Below, piece by piece: positions 1 through 8,291 of a DNA stretch of 64,000 bases. How positions within the stretch are numbered: the stretch's first letter is position 1; each line of letters begins with the position of its first letter. A model generated the notes under the pieces. The model was not told the DNA's origin. It ran no database searches and saw nothing but the letters and a program-made list of their open reading frames with translations. This DNA is from Myxococcales bacterium (GTDB lineage Bacteria > Myxococcota_A > Polyangia > Polyangiales > Houyiibacteriaceae): NCBI GenBank assembly GCA_019637115.1, contig JAHBWH010000018.1:1-64000 (forward strand), in the 5' to 3' direction. The position numbers and the translations under genes were made by a program.

Positions 1-1
1 C

Positions 2-1303
2 TTGGGGGGGGAGGGGCTTGGGCGCGAGGGGCTTGGGCGCGAGGGGCTTGGGCGTGAGGACGAGGATGCGCACGCGCACATGCACGTGGACGGGGACGTG
101 GACGTGGACGTGCACGAGGACATGCACGTGGACGTGGATGGGGGCGGGGGCGGGGGCGGGGACGACGGGGGGCAGGGGCAGGGGCAGGGGCAGGGGGACG
201 TTTTGCTCTTCGATCCGCCTCGCTGGATCGGCCTGCTCGCCTACGACGCGCTCTGGGCTGGGGCGCTCGATGGGCGCTCGCCTCGGGTCGGGTCGCGGCA
301 CGCGCATGAGCGCGCGGTGATGCGTTTCGGGCGCTATGACGCGTTGATCGGCGTCGATCACGTGCAGGGGCGCGCTTGGGTGGTGGCCGATGACGAGGCC
401 GCCGCGCGGCGTCTGCGGGTGGCGCTCGACGCGCCCTGCCCTGCCCCGTCGGCGCGCGTCGAGGCGCTCGAGGTGACGGACGCCGAGGCGCACGTGCGCG
501 CGATCGAGGAGGCGCGCGCGGCGATCGCGCGCGGCGAGCTCTACCAGGTGAACCTGGCGCGGCGCTGGCGCGGGCGGTTCGAGGGGGCGCCGCTCGCGCT
601 GGCGCTCGCGATGCGCGAGGCGAGCCCGGTGCCCTTCGGGTTCTTCCTGCATGAGGGGGAGCGCGCGTGGATCGCCCGGAGCATGGAGCGCTTCCTCGCG
701 TGGTCACCCGACGCGCGGGGGCGAGGGGTGCTCGAGACCCGGCCGATCAAGGGGACGGTCCCGCGAGACCCCGACGACCGAGACGACGCCGTGGACCGGC
801 TGCGGGCCGATCCGAAGGAGCTCGCGGAGCACGCGATGATCGTCGATCTGCTGCGCAACGACCTGGCGCGGGTCGCCGAGACGGGCAGCGTCGAGGTGGT
901 CGCGCCCATGGTGGTCGAGGCCTACGCGAAGCTTCACCACCTGGTCAGCACCGTCCGCTGCACGACGCGCGAAGGGACCCGCCTGCGCCACGTGCTCGCC
1001 GCGACCTTCCCTCCCGGCAGTGTGACGGGCGCGCCGAAGGCGGCCGCGGTGGCGCTCATCGACGCGCTCGAGCCCTTCGCGCGGGGCAGCTATTGCGGCG
1101 CGCACGGCTACGTGAGCCGGCGGGGGGCGCTGTCGCTCTCGGTGTCGATCCGCACGGCCGAGATCGAGGACGACGAGGTGTCGTACTTCGCGGGCGGCGG
1201 GATCGTCTGGCCGTCGGACGCGCGGCGCGAGGTGGCCGAGACCGAGCTGAAGGCGCGGGTCTTCTTGGACGCGGTCGAGGCGCTGGCGAGGTCTGCGGGC
1301 TGA
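2..1303 (+). CDS. pabB: Aminodeoxychorismate synthase component I (5'-partial)
   Basis: Chorismate-binding enzyme that aminates chorismate to 4-amino-4-deoxychorismate in folate synthesis. The last ~270 residues hold the family blocks: ARGELYQVNLARR, ETRPIKGT, HAMIVDLLRNDL, FPPGSVTGAPK and the closing YFAGGGIV strand. The Lys in PIKGT is the PabB signature; anthranilate synthase TrpE usually has PIAGT there, so PabB is favoured. The piece WIGLLAYDAL belongs to the N-terminal domain. The gene starts upstream of the window: the TTG at base 2 is only where the open frame meets the edge. Residues ~1-65 are low-complexity (Gly/Glu/Arg, then His/Val/Asp, then Gly and Gln-Gly), encoded by simple DNA repeats inserted in the N-terminal half. 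No PabA or PabC is visible here. Confidence 0.85.
   Translation: MGGEGLGREGLGREGLGREDEDAHAHMHVDGDVDVDVHEDMHVDVDGGGGGGGDDGGQGQGQGQGDVLLFDPPRWIGLLAYDALWAGALDGRSPRVGSRHAHERAVMRFGRYDALIGVDHVQGRAWVVADDEAAARRLRVALDAPCPAPSARVEALEVTDAEAHVRAIEEARAAIARGELYQVNLARRWRGRFEGAPLALALAMREASPVPFGFFLHEGERAWIARSMERFLAWSPDARGRGVLETRPIKGTVPRDPDDRDDAVDRLRADPKELAEHAMIVDLLRNDLARVAETGSVEVVAPMVVEAYAKLHHLVSTVRCTTREGTRLRHVLAATFPPGSVTGAPKAAAVALIDALEPFARGSYCGAHGYVSRRGALSLSVSIRTAEIEDDEVSYFAGGGIVWPSDARREVAETELKARVFLDAVEALARSAG
12..198 (+). repeat. Simple-sequence repeats inside pabB
   Basis: Four kinds of short repeat follow one another in frame: three copies of a 15-mer (GAGGGGCTTGGGCGC), a run of GTGGAC/GTGCAC hexamers, a GGGGGC run and a GGCAGG run. 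They encode a low-complexity linker rather than conserved PabB sequence. Similar G-rich hexamers recur elsewhere in the window (13.3, 19.0 and 55.0 kb). Confidence 0.8.
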
Positions 1304-1625
1304 CCTCCTCGGGTCGCCTCGGACGCAGCCCGCGTGCGCTCGCCTGGCGGACCCGGACCGGACGCCATCGAACGCGACACGGACCGGACCTCCGTGACTG
1401 GCTCCACGGGGCCCGCATGCAGCACCTCGCAGACGACGAGCGGATCGCCGAGCGGGTCACCCCCCGCTGAGTGTATCTACGGGAACCTAATGGTTCCGGA
1501 TATTTGCGTTATGGGGTGGTCAAGTTGGGGGACACGGCCCTCGGACACGGACCCGGCCCTCGGACACGGACACGGACCCGCCACTAGACCCGACCATCGG
1601 ACCGGGCCCGCGAAGCCGTCGGCGA
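1304..1625. other. Intergenic region with GGACACGGAC-type repeats
   Basis: No gene is seen between the pabB stop and the convergent membrane-protein gene. Near 1535-1580 lie short direct repeats built from CGGACACGGAC and CGGCCCTC. No T-tract terminator is obvious. Confidence 0.5.
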
Positions 1626-2147
1626 TCACCCCTCGGGGGTCTCTTTCGACTTCTTCGCGACCTCCGCGGCGGCCTCGCGAGCGGCCTTCGCGGCCGCCTT
1701 GGCCTGCGCGACCGCGGTGTGCGCGTGGCGCCACGTGAACGCGCCGCCGACGACCGCGAGCAGCGCCCCTCCGATGCTCAGCCACAGGCCCCAGAACGTC
1801 TGCGCATAGAGGAAACGCCCGACCTCGAAGAGCCCCCAGCCGACCAGGATGGCCCCCGTCAGAGAGCCGAGCATGGACGCGATGCTGGGCTTCTTCACGG
1901 CGGTGGCGCCCATCCCGATCGCGAGCAGCGGGAGGAGGTAGACGAGCGCGTACGCGCCGCCGAGGCCCGCGATCTCGAAGCCGGCGAGGACCACGAAGCC
2001 CTCGTCTCCGCGATGGATCCGCACCCAGGGGACGACGAATCCGATGAGGAGCAGCCCGGCCGCCCCGAGCATCAACCAGTTCACCTTCTTCCAGTCCACC
2101 TCTTCTTCGTGCCACGAAAGCGCGCGCGTCGCGAGTGTGGAGGTCAA
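1626..2147 (-). CDS. Small multi-pass membrane protein of unknown function
   Basis: A 173-residue protein that I do not recognise. About four hydrophobic segments are visible (around residues 28-46, 52-78, 88-108 and 118-140), with Trp-Lys-Lys and other charged residues at the membrane edges. A soluble Ala/Lys/Glu-rich C-terminal helix (AKAAAKAAREAAAEVAKKSK) could form a coiled coil or lie on the membrane. It is transcribed on the same strand as the lipoprotein gene just upstream (stop at 2167), with about 20 bases between them, so the two may form an operon. Codon use is typical of the window. Confidence 0.6.
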   Translation of the reverse strand: MTSTLATRALSWHEEEVDWKKVNWLMLGAAGLLLIGFVVPWVRIHRGDEGFVVLAGFEIAGLGGAYALVYLLPLLAIGMGATAVKKPSIASMLGSLTGAILVGWGLFEVGRFLYAQTFWGLWLSIGGALLAVVGGAFTWRHAHTAVAQAKAAAKAAREAAAEVAKKSKETPEG

Positions 2148-2166
2148 GGGAGGGCGAGCGCGGCGT

Positions 2167-2787
2167 TCACTCTGGCGACGACGGGGACGGCTCGTTCGGC
2201 GCCGCGAGGCCCATTCGTCGCCGGTAGATCTCGACGTTGCGCTCGATGTGTCGAAGATCGCGGTTCGCGCGGGAGCGCTCCCGGTCGAGCGCCTCGGTCT
2301 CCCACACGAAGCCCCACCAATGACCGGGCTGGGCGCGGTAGAGCCGCACGGTGCCGCCGCGCGAGGTGGTGACGACCCGCTCGTCCCCTTCGTCCCGCTC
2401 GGAGGTGGGGGGCCCGAGGCGCTCGCCCAGCGCCTGTCGGCAGGCGGCGCCGCAGCGGAGCGCGAAGAGGGCCGCGGCGGTCTCGACGGTCGCGGCGTCG
2501 CCGAGCTCTTCGAGCGCGTCGTCCTTCACCTCCGGGGGGTATGCGGCGCGGATGAGCGCGGCGGCGGCGCGCCGGTCGGCCACGATGGAGATCATCGCGT
2601 GCCGGGCGCGCTCGTCGACGACCCGAAAGAGCGCCGCTGGGTCGTCGTGCTCGATGGCGCGGGCCATGTAGGCGACGGCCCCCTCGACCTCTTGTGGGTT
2701 GGGGGTGCTGTCGCAGGCCCCCAGACAGAGGGCCCAGATCAACGTGGACGCCAACGTGGCGGTCCGCAGGCACACATGCCTTGACAT
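2167..2787 (-). CDS. Putative lipoprotein of unknown function
   Basis: A 206-residue protein with a signal peptide ending in a lipobox (LCLGAC, Cys about residue 25), so probably a lipid-anchored envelope protein. The mature part is mostly helical and charged with no family I recognise. The ATG at 2787 places the hydrophobic signal directly at the N-terminus; a longer open frame upstream is antisense to the PP2C gene and was rejected. It is divergent from the PP2C gene with only 43 bases between the start codons, so both promoters must lie in or near that gap. Confidence 0.6.
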   Translation of the reverse strand: MSRHVCLRTATLASTLIWALCLGACDSTPNPQEVEGAVAYMARAIEHDDPAALFRVVDERARHAMISIVADRRAAAALIRAAYPPEVKDDALEELGDAATVETAAALFALRCGAACRQALGERLGPPTSERDEGDERVVTTSRGGTVRLYRAQPGHWWGFVWETEALDRERSRANRDLRHIERNVEIYRRRMGLAAPNEPSPSSPE

Positions 2788-2830
2788 TCGCCCCCGGGAC
2801 GGCGGAACCTGCGGCCTGCTCCGGACGCCC

Positions 2831-3598
2831 ATGAACTTCATCGCGGCAGGTCTATCGGACGTCGGGCTCCAACGCGAGCACAACGAAGATGCTTTCGTAA
2901 TCGTGGCGGAGCACCGGCTCTTCATCGTCGCCGACGGGATGGGTGGCCATCGCGCGGGGGACGTCGCCAGCAAGATGGCGACCCACGCGATCGCGTCGTT
3001 CTTCCAGGCGACCGCCAGCGAGGACGCGACCTGGCCCTTCAGCTTCGACCCGCACCTCTCGGTGGACGAGAACCGCCTGGTGACCGGGATCAAGCTGGCG
3101 AACCGGAAGATCTTCGAGGCCTCGGTGAAGCACCGCGAGGTCCACGGGATGGGCACCACGGTGGTCGGCGCGCTCTTCTCGAAGGAGCGCTCGAGGCTCT
3201 ACGTCGCGCACGTCGGCGACAGCCGCGCGTATCGAGTGCGAGACGGAGAGATCACCCAGCTGACGCGCGACCACTCGCTGGTCAACGACTACCTGCTCGT
3301 CATGCCCGACATGACCGAAGAGCAGCGCGACGAGCTGCCGAAGAACGTCATCACCCGCGCCCTCGGGATGCAGGACTCGGTGGCGGTGGACATGGTGCCC
3401 GACGAGCCGAAGGTGGGGGACGTCTACGTGCTCTGCACGGACGGCTTGAGTGGCATGGTGACGGACGACGAGATCTGCCGGCTGGTGAACGAGGCGGGCG
3501 ACGACATGGAGAAGGTCGTCAAGGACCTCGTGACGATGGCCAACCAGAACGGCGGCGACGACAACACGACCGTCGTCGCGATCCAGTTCACCGAGTGA
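2831..3598 (+). CDS. PP2C-family Ser/Thr protein phosphatase
   Basis: Metal-dependent phosphatase expected to remove phosphate from Ser/Thr residues and oppose Hanks-type kinases such as the one at 8292-9095. At 255 residues it has the length of bacterial Stp/PrpC enzymes. Motifs in order: REHNED (metal Asp20), VADGMGGH (Asp35, Gly36), HGMGTTVV, VGDSRAY, TRDHSLV, CTDGLSGMV and GGDDNTTVV, so all expected metal ligands are present. The ATG at 2831 fits the family N-terminus; upstream in-frame sequence is antisense to the divergent lipoprotein. No transmembrane segment is seen, so it is probably cytoplasmic. Confidence 0.92.
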   Translation: MNFIAAGLSDVGLQREHNEDAFVIVAEHRLFIVADGMGGHRAGDVASKMATHAIASFFQATASEDATWPFSFDPHLSVDENRLVTGIKLANRKIFEASVKHREVHGMGTTVVGALFSKERSRLYVAHVGDSRAYRVRDGEITQLTRDHSLVNDYLLVMPDMTEEQRDELPKNVITRALGMQDSVAVDMVPDEPKVGDVYVLCTDGLSGMVTDDEICRLVNEAGDDMEKVVKDLVTMANQNGGDDNTTVVAIQFTE

Positions 3599-3621
3599 GC
3601 CAGACCGGGCCGCGCCCCGGC

Positions 3622-4779
3622 CTACACGTCGGGGCAGTCGATGATTCCGTCGACCAGGCCCCCCCCAGCGGTCGCCTCGCAGGCCGAGCCGAAGAGCCCG
3701 ATCTGGGTGCGGTTCGGCACGAGGAAATCCCAGCCGTCGGTCTGGCTGGGGTCGCGGGGGACCGGGACGCCGCCGACTCGGATCTCCACCTCGGCGTCGG
3801 CGGTGGGCGCGGGGCGGATCGTGTACACGCAGCGCGCGATCGCGTCCGTGATCTCGCCGAGCGCGTCGCGGAGGTCGTCGACACGACGCACCGAGTAGTA
3901 GCGATGTGGCGCGCCGGGCGGCAGCGGGCGCCCGCCCGCGACGGCCATGCGGTCGAGCACCGCGGAGAGGTCGGGGCGGTTGGGGTCGTCGATGCCGACG
4001 ACGAAGACGGGCACCCCGAGGTCGTCGTAGAGCTCCGAGATGACGTCGAGGGTCCGCCGCTGGTCGATGCAGTTGTAGCCGGCGATGGGGCTGGTCCGCG
4101 GGTCGCAGAAGCTGGGGTCGGGCCCCGTGCAGAGGCAGGTCGGCGGCGGAGGGCTCGGCGCGCCATTGCAGTTGGGCCCGCCGTCGGTGGCGAGCAGCAC
4201 GAAGCGCGGGAGGTCGCCTGGGTCGGTGCGGTAGAAGTCCCGCACGTCCCAGAGGGCCGTCGCGGTGGGGGTGCCACCGCCCGGCTCGGTGGTCGCGAAG
4301 ATGTCGAGCAGGCGCGAGACGTTCCGCGTCGCGGGGCGCAGGTCGAGCCCCGGCGCGCTCGAGCAGACCAGGTCGATGGTGGCGGGCTCGTCGGGTCGGA
4401 GCGGGCGTGGGAAGAACTTCGCCCCGACCTCGACCCGTCGATCGATGTCAGCGGTCAGCGCCCCACGCAGCGCGTCCCGCAAGAGGGTCCAGCGGTCGGG
4501 GCCACGCGGGGGATCGTTGCCGACGAGGTCGTATCGCATCGAGCTCGAGCGATCGACGGCGATGACGACCTGAGAGCCGCGTGTCATGAGCTCGAAGGTG
4601 CGCGGGACGCAGATCGGCGCGTCTTCGGGCACGTCGAGGGGTGTGTCGGTCGGCACGTCGAGCGGGGCGTCGATGGGCGCGTCCACCCCGCCGTCGAGCT
4701 CCGGCTCGGGGATGAGTAGGCCGGTCTTCGCGCCGCAGCCGGCGATGATGAGCGCGACGAGCGCGGATGCTCCCCTCAT
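3622..4779 (-). CDS. VWA-domain lipoprotein
   Basis: A 385-residue predicted lipoprotein: short hydrophobic N-terminus with lipobox LIIAGC, then a linker rich in Asp, Ala and Pro (repeats like DAPIDAPLDVP), then a von Willebrand A domain. The metal-adhesion site is visible as DRSSS (VVIAVDRSSSM) with a later ATDGGP strand. A Cys-rich loop follows that strand (NCNG, CLCTG, FCDP). The ATG at 4779 puts the signal peptide first; earlier in-frame Met residues give a non-hydrophobic N-terminus. Convergent with the PP2C gene (23 bases between stops, containing a short CCGGG/CCCGG hairpin). Role probably surface binding or matrix; ligand unknown. Confidence 0.75.
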   Translation of the reverse strand: MRGASALVALIIAGCGAKTGLLIPEPELDGGVDAPIDAPLDVPTDTPLDVPEDAPICVPRTFELMTRGSQVVIAVDRSSSMRYDLVGNDPPRGPDRWTLLRDALRGALTADIDRRVEVGAKFFPRPLRPDEPATIDLVCSSAPGLDLRPATRNVSRLLDIFATTEPGGGTPTATALWDVRDFYRTDPGDLPRFVLLATDGGPNCNGAPSPPPPTCLCTGPDPSFCDPRTSPIAGYNCIDQRRTLDVISELYDDLGVPVFVVGIDDPNRPDLSAVLDRMAVAGGRPLPPGAPHRYYSVRRVDDLRDALGEITDAIARCVYTIRPAPTADAEVEIRVGGVPVPRDPSQTDGWDFLVPNRTQIGLFGSACEATAGGGLVDGIIDCPDV

Positions 4780-4866
4780 GGGTCCCAAGCGTTCCGCCGA
4801 ATTGGACTCGCGTCCACCCCGATCGTCGCCGTGAGTTCCGTCCCCGAGGGAGCAGGGGGCAGCTGA

Positions 4867-4872
4867 TAGGGT
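4867..4872 (+). promoter_or_regulatory. -10-like TAGGGT, 7 bases before the start
   Basis: TAGGGT preceded by TGA sits 7 bases before the ATG at 4880, with no Shine-Dalgarno site between. This geometry would start transcription at or next to the ATG (leaderless). Confidence 0.45.
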
Positions 4873-4879
4873 CCGCGCC

Positions 4880-5944
4880 ATGACGAAGAAGGTCGCGGTC
4901 ATCGGTGGGGACGGCATCGGTCCCGAGGTCGTCGCCGAGGGCGTGAAGGTGCTCGAGGCGCTGAAGGAGCTTCGCGGCTGGGCGATCGAGCTGCATCCCT
5001 TCGAGCTCGGGGCCGAGCGCTACCTGAAGGACGGCACGACCTTCCCCGCCGAGGTCTCGGACTTCATCGCGAAGGAGTGCGACGCCGTGCTCCTCGGCGC
5101 GCTCGGCGATCCGCGCGTGCCGGACATGAAGCACGCGCGCGACATCCTCTTCGGTCTGCGCTTCGGGCTCGACCTCTTCGTGAACCTCCGCCCGATCCAG
5201 TGCCTCCACGAGCGCCTGATGCCGCTCAAGGGTGTCCGCCCCGACGAAGTCGACATCATCGTGCTGCGGGAGAACACCGAGGGCATCTACGTCGGCATGG
5301 GCGGCACCTTCAAGCAAGGCACGCCCGACGAGGTCGCGACCCAGGTCGACCTGAACACCCGCAAGGGGGTCGAGCGCATCATCCGCGAGGCCTTCGAGAT
5401 CGCGCGACGCACCGGGCGAAAGTCGGTGCACATGGCCGACAAGCACAACGCCATGCCCGACGCGCACGGCCTCTGGCTGCGCACCTTCCGCGAGGTCGCC
5501 ACCGAATACCCCGAGATCGCCGCCCACCACGTCTTCGTCGACGCGCTCTGCCTCTACCTGGTCCAGGACCCTCGCCCCTTCGAGGTGATCGTCTCCTGCA
5601 ACCTCTTCGGCGACATCATCACGGACCTCGGCGCGGCGCTCCAAGGCGGCCTCGGGATGGCGGCGAGCGGGAACGTGCACCCGGGGCGGGTGAGCATGTT
5701 CGAGCCCGTCCACGGCAGCGCCCCTCCCCTCGCGGGCAAGGACGTCGCGAACCCGCTCGCCACCGTGCTCACGGTCGGCATGTTGCTCACGCACCTCGGC
5801 TTCGAGGGCGAAGAGGCGCTGCTGACGCGGCTCGTCCGCGAGGCGATCGAGACCGGACATTGCACGCGCGAGGTCGGCGGCGACCTCGGCACGCGCGCGA
5901 CCGGCGACTGGATCGTCCGGCGCTTGCGCGAAGAGGCGAAGTGA
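4880..5944 (+). CDS. Isocitrate/isopropylmalate dehydrogenase-family enzyme
   Basis: NAD(P)-dependent beta-decarboxylating dehydrogenase, 354 residues, the usual length of 3-isopropylmalate dehydrogenase. Visible motifs: GGDGIGPEV at the N-terminus, LLGALGDP, LRFGLDLFVNLRPIQ (Arg residues that hold the malate part), ENTEGIYVG, MADKHNAM (the DK pair holding the catalytic Lys), the metal-binding NLFGDIITDLGAAL block and EPVHGSAP. LeuB is the most likely role, but homoisocitrate, isocitrate or tartrate dehydrogenase cannot be excluded from sequence alone, so no symbol is given. No leuC or leuD is nearby. Divergent from the VWA lipoprotein. Confidence 0.85.
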   Translation: MTKKVAVIGGDGIGPEVVAEGVKVLEALKELRGWAIELHPFELGAERYLKDGTTFPAEVSDFIAKECDAVLLGALGDPRVPDMKHARDILFGLRFGLDLFVNLRPIQCLHERLMPLKGVRPDEVDIIVLRENTEGIYVGMGGTFKQGTPDEVATQVDLNTRKGVERIIREAFEIARRTGRKSVHMADKHNAMPDAHGLWLRTFREVATEYPEIAAHHVFVDALCLYLVQDPRPFEVIVSCNLFGDIITDLGAALQGGLGMAASGNVHPGRVSMFEPVHGSAPPLAGKDVANPLATVLTVGMLLTHLGFEGEEALLTRLVREAIETGHCTREVGGDLGTRATGDWIVRRLREEAK

Positions 5945-6072
5945 TTGGAGCCGCAGGGACGCGCGGACTCACGGACGCGCGGCTCGGCGGCGCGCGGCTC
6001 GACGACACGCGGCGTTGCGAGGCAGGCGTGGGGTCGTAAGCTGCGCGCTCCGATCACCCACGAGGAGGAACG

Positions 6073-6426
6073 ATGAAGCTCTCCGAGCTCGACACCGACG
6101 AAACGACCTGCCTGATGGGCCTCCTGCGCGAGGTCGTGCAGGCCGACGGGGAGTACAGCGTCGAGGAGCAGGCGCTGATGGACGAGATCCGAGCGGCCCT
6201 CGGCCCGGCGCGCTTCGACGCCGCGATCGCGGCCGCCAAGGACCGCTACCGCAGCCGCGCCGCCCTGCAGGAGCACGCGCAGACGCTGACGCGCGCAGAG
6301 GCGAAGACGCTCATCGTCGACACGCTCGTGCGGATCGCCGCGGTCGATGGCGTGGCGGAGGACGAGACGCGCCCGCTGCGTTGGCTGATGCGGACCTGGG
6401 GCCTCGAGCGGACCTCGCTGAGCTGA
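6073..6426 (+). CDS. TerB-like small protein
   Basis: A 117-residue all-helical acidic protein. Two similar halves are visible, each with the pattern hydrophobic helix, then ADGEYS or VDGVAEDE, then a helix (LREVVQADGEYSVEEQALM and LVRIAAVDGVAEDETRPL). This resembles the TerB/tellurite-resistance domain, a possible metal-binding helical bundle. A clear Shine-Dalgarno site (GAGGAGG) precedes the ATG, unlike several neighbours. It lies 18 bases before tlyA on the same strand, so co-transcription is likely. Confidence 0.6.
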   Translation: MKLSELDTDETTCLMGLLREVVQADGEYSVEEQALMDEIRAALGPARFDAAIAAAKDRYRSRAALQEHAQTLTRAEAKTLIVDTLVRIAAVDGVAEDETRPLRWLMRTWGLERTSLS

Positions 6427-6444
6427 GCTGAGCTCAGCGTCATC

Positions 6445-7188
6445 ATGGCCAAGGTCCGGGTCGACCAGCTCCTCGTCGAGCGAGGCCTCGCGCCGACGCG
6501 GGCGCGCGCGCGCGCGCTGGTGCTCGCGGGGCTGGTCTATTCGGGCGAGCGGCGCGTCGACAAGGCCGGTGACGCGCTGCCGTCGGAGGCTCCCCTCACC
6601 GTGCGAGGCGACGACAACCCCTTCGTCTCGCGCGGTGGCCTGAAGCTCGAGGGGGCCCTCGACGCGTTCGGCTACGACCCGGCCGGGAAGGTCGCCGCGG
6701 ACTTCGGCGCCTCGACGGGTGGTTTCACCGACTGCCTCCTGCAGCGCGGCGCGCTCCGCGTCTACGCGATCGACGTCGGCTACGGACAGCTCCACCCGAA
6801 GCTGCGGGGCGACGCGCGGGTGGTCGTGATGGAGCGCACCAACGCGCGACACCTCGACGCCCAGAGCCTGCCCGAGCCCGTCGACGTCGTCGTGATCGAC
6901 GCGAGCTTCATCTCGCTGGGCAAGCTCTTGCCCGCCGCGTGCGCCGTGACGCGCCCCGGCGGCGACGTGCTCGCGATGGTCAAACCGCAGTTCGAGGTCG
7001 GGCGGGCGCAGCTCGGAAAGGGCGGCGTCGTCCGTGACGAGGAGGCGCGCGCCGCCGCGATCGACGGGGTGGCCGCGGAGGCCGCGCTCCTTGGGCTCAC
7101 CGAGCGCGCCCGCGCGGACGCCGCGCTCAAGGGACCCAAGGGCAACCACGAGGCGTTCCTCTGGCTGCAGCGCCCTCTCGAGACTTGA
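6445..7188 (+). CDS. tlyA: TlyA-family rRNA 2'-O-methyltransferase
   Basis: TlyA/hemolysin-A family, which methylates 2'-OH groups of rRNA cytidines using S-adenosylmethionine; in actinobacteria this determines capreomycin sensitivity. An S4 RNA-binding domain fills residues ~1-60 (RVDQLLVERGLAPTRARARA). It is followed by SRGGLKLEGAL and an FtsJ-like Rossmann methyltransferase: DFGASTGGFTDCLLQ (SAM loop), YAIDVGYGQL, VVIDASFISL and the KPQFE motif. At 247 residues the length is normal. The short palindrome GCTGAGCTCAGC precedes the start. The older label hemolysin is misleading; the rRNA role is the better supported one. Confidence 0.88.
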   Translation: MAKVRVDQLLVERGLAPTRARARALVLAGLVYSGERRVDKAGDALPSEAPLTVRGDDNPFVSRGGLKLEGALDAFGYDPAGKVAADFGASTGGFTDCLLQRGALRVYAIDVGYGQLHPKLRGDARVVVMERTNARHLDAQSLPEPVDVVVIDASFISLGKLLPAACAVTRPGGDVLAMVKPQFEVGRAQLGKGGVVRDEEARAAAIDGVAAEAALLGLTERARADAALKGPKGNHEAFLWLQRPLET

Positions 7189-7274
7189 CCCCTCGAGGAG
7201 GGTGAGCATCTTCCAGGCCCCGCGGGCGATCCTTCCGTGCGAAGGCGCCCGCGACGTGTTATCGAGACCCCCGA

Positions 7275-7348
7275 TCCGGCGTCGTTCAAGGGTAGGACAG
7301 CGGACTTTGAATCCGCGAATCGTGGTTCGAATCCACGCGCCGGAACCA
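7275..7348 (+). tRNA. tRNA-Gln (anticodon TTG)
   Basis: Complete cloverleaf: acceptor stem TCCGGCG/CGCCGGA (7 bp), D stem GTTC/GGAC, anticodon stem GCGGA/TCCGC with loop CTTTGAA (anticodon TTG), T stem CGTGG/CCACG with loop TTCGAAT, discriminator A and an encoded CCA at 7346-7348. It lies between tlyA and the gene at 7445 on the same strand. Confidence 0.95.
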
Positions 7349-7352
7349 AGCC

Positions 7353-7375
7353 CAGCCCCGCTCCCCGCGGGGCTG
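7353..7375 (+). terminator. Hairpin after tRNA-Gln
   Basis: A perfect 9-bp stem (CAGCCCCGC/GCGGGGCTG) with a 5-base loop begins 5 bases after the tRNA CCA. There is no T tract, so it may be a weak terminator or processing signal. Confidence 0.5.
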
Positions 7376-7430
7376 TGGTCGTTCGGACGCGAGGGCGACG
7401 AAAGCCCGCCGCGAATCGCCCCGGAGTCGC

Positions 7431-7436
7431 TATGCT
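7431..7436 (+). promoter_or_regulatory. -10-like TATGCT, 8 bases before the start
   Basis: TATGCT lies 8 bases before the ATG at 7445, with no Shine-Dalgarno site between. The same hexamer in a similar position occurs at 38044, 38892 and 51309. Confidence 0.5.
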
Positions 7437-7444
7437 CCGGCCCG

Positions 7445-8110
7445 ATGGAGACCATACGCACCCTCGAGCTGCCCGTGCCCTTACGCCGGCGCTTGCTTCA
7501 CCTGCGGGGGCTCTGCGGCAACCACGCCGAGCCCTCGCTGGAGCTTCGCCAGCTCGCCGAGGTCGAGCGGGCCGTGGGCGCCCGGCTCGGCGATGGGCTG
7601 CTCGCGCTCTTGGCCTCCCGCGCGGGCGCGCTCGACGCGCTGGACGTCAGCCTCGAGAACATCCCGGCGCACACGCGGGAGCTCCACGCCGCGGGTGGCC
7701 CGCGGGGGATGCTCGGCCTCGGGCGCCACCCCGAGGGGCGTATGCTCTATGGGGTCACGGCGCTCGGCAGCCAGATCTGCCTCTACGACTCCGAGACGCG
7801 CTCGTCGACGATGCTGCCCGTCGAGCAATGGCTCGACCGCCTCATCGACGCCGAGAAGGAAGCGCTCCGCGAGATCGAGAGCGAGGAGAAGGCCCGCACG
7901 TTCAAGACGCTCTCGGACGAGGAGGTCGCCGCCTTCCAGCCACACGTGGTCGACAGCCCGCGCCCGGCGACCCGCTTCGTCCACCACCCCAAGTTCGGAC
8001 GCGGCGAGGTCCTCCGAGAGATCGACTCCGGCGCGAAGCTGGAGATCCGCTTCCCCGGAGAAGAGAAGCCGAAGGTGCTGCTCGCGAGCTTCGTGCGCGC
8101 GGACGATTAG
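7445..8110 (+). CDS. Possible SMI1/KNR4 (SUKH)-like protein with HPKFG tail
   Basis: A 221-residue soluble protein. The N-terminal ~140 residues have the helical start and later beta strands seen in SUKH-fold proteins (LAEVERAVGARLGDGLLALL, then LYGVTALGSQICLYDSET), though the match is weak and made by eye. SUKH proteins often act as immunity partners to toxins, but no toxin gene is beside it. The C-terminal ~45 residues (HPKFGRGEVL, then LEIRFPGEEKPKVLLASFV) look like the small beta domain that ends UvrD-type helicases and other proteins. A highly charged stretch (DAEKEALREIESEEKAR) links the two. The start at 7445 is chosen because the frame upstream runs through the tRNA. Confidence 0.55.
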   Translation: METIRTLELPVPLRRRLLHLRGLCGNHAEPSLELRQLAEVERAVGARLGDGLLALLASRAGALDALDVSLENIPAHTRELHAAGGPRGMLGLGRHPEGRMLYGVTALGSQICLYDSETRSSTMLPVEQWLDRLIDAEKEALREIESEEKARTFKTLSDEEVAAFQPHVVDSPRPATRFVHHPKFGRGEVLREIDSGAKLEIRFPGEEKPKVLLASFVRADD

Positions 8111-8291
8111 CCGTACCGGCGAGGATTCGGCGTCGCTCGGCGGTCCGAATCGACGAAGGACATGCAGAGCATGTTCGAGGAGATAGGCCGAAGGCCGGTC
8201 GAGCCGCCAAGCGGCGCCGAGGACAGGCGCAAACGGATCGTCAAATCCGCCGAGCACCTCTAGCCTGCGACTCGAACGAGCTGCGCCATTC

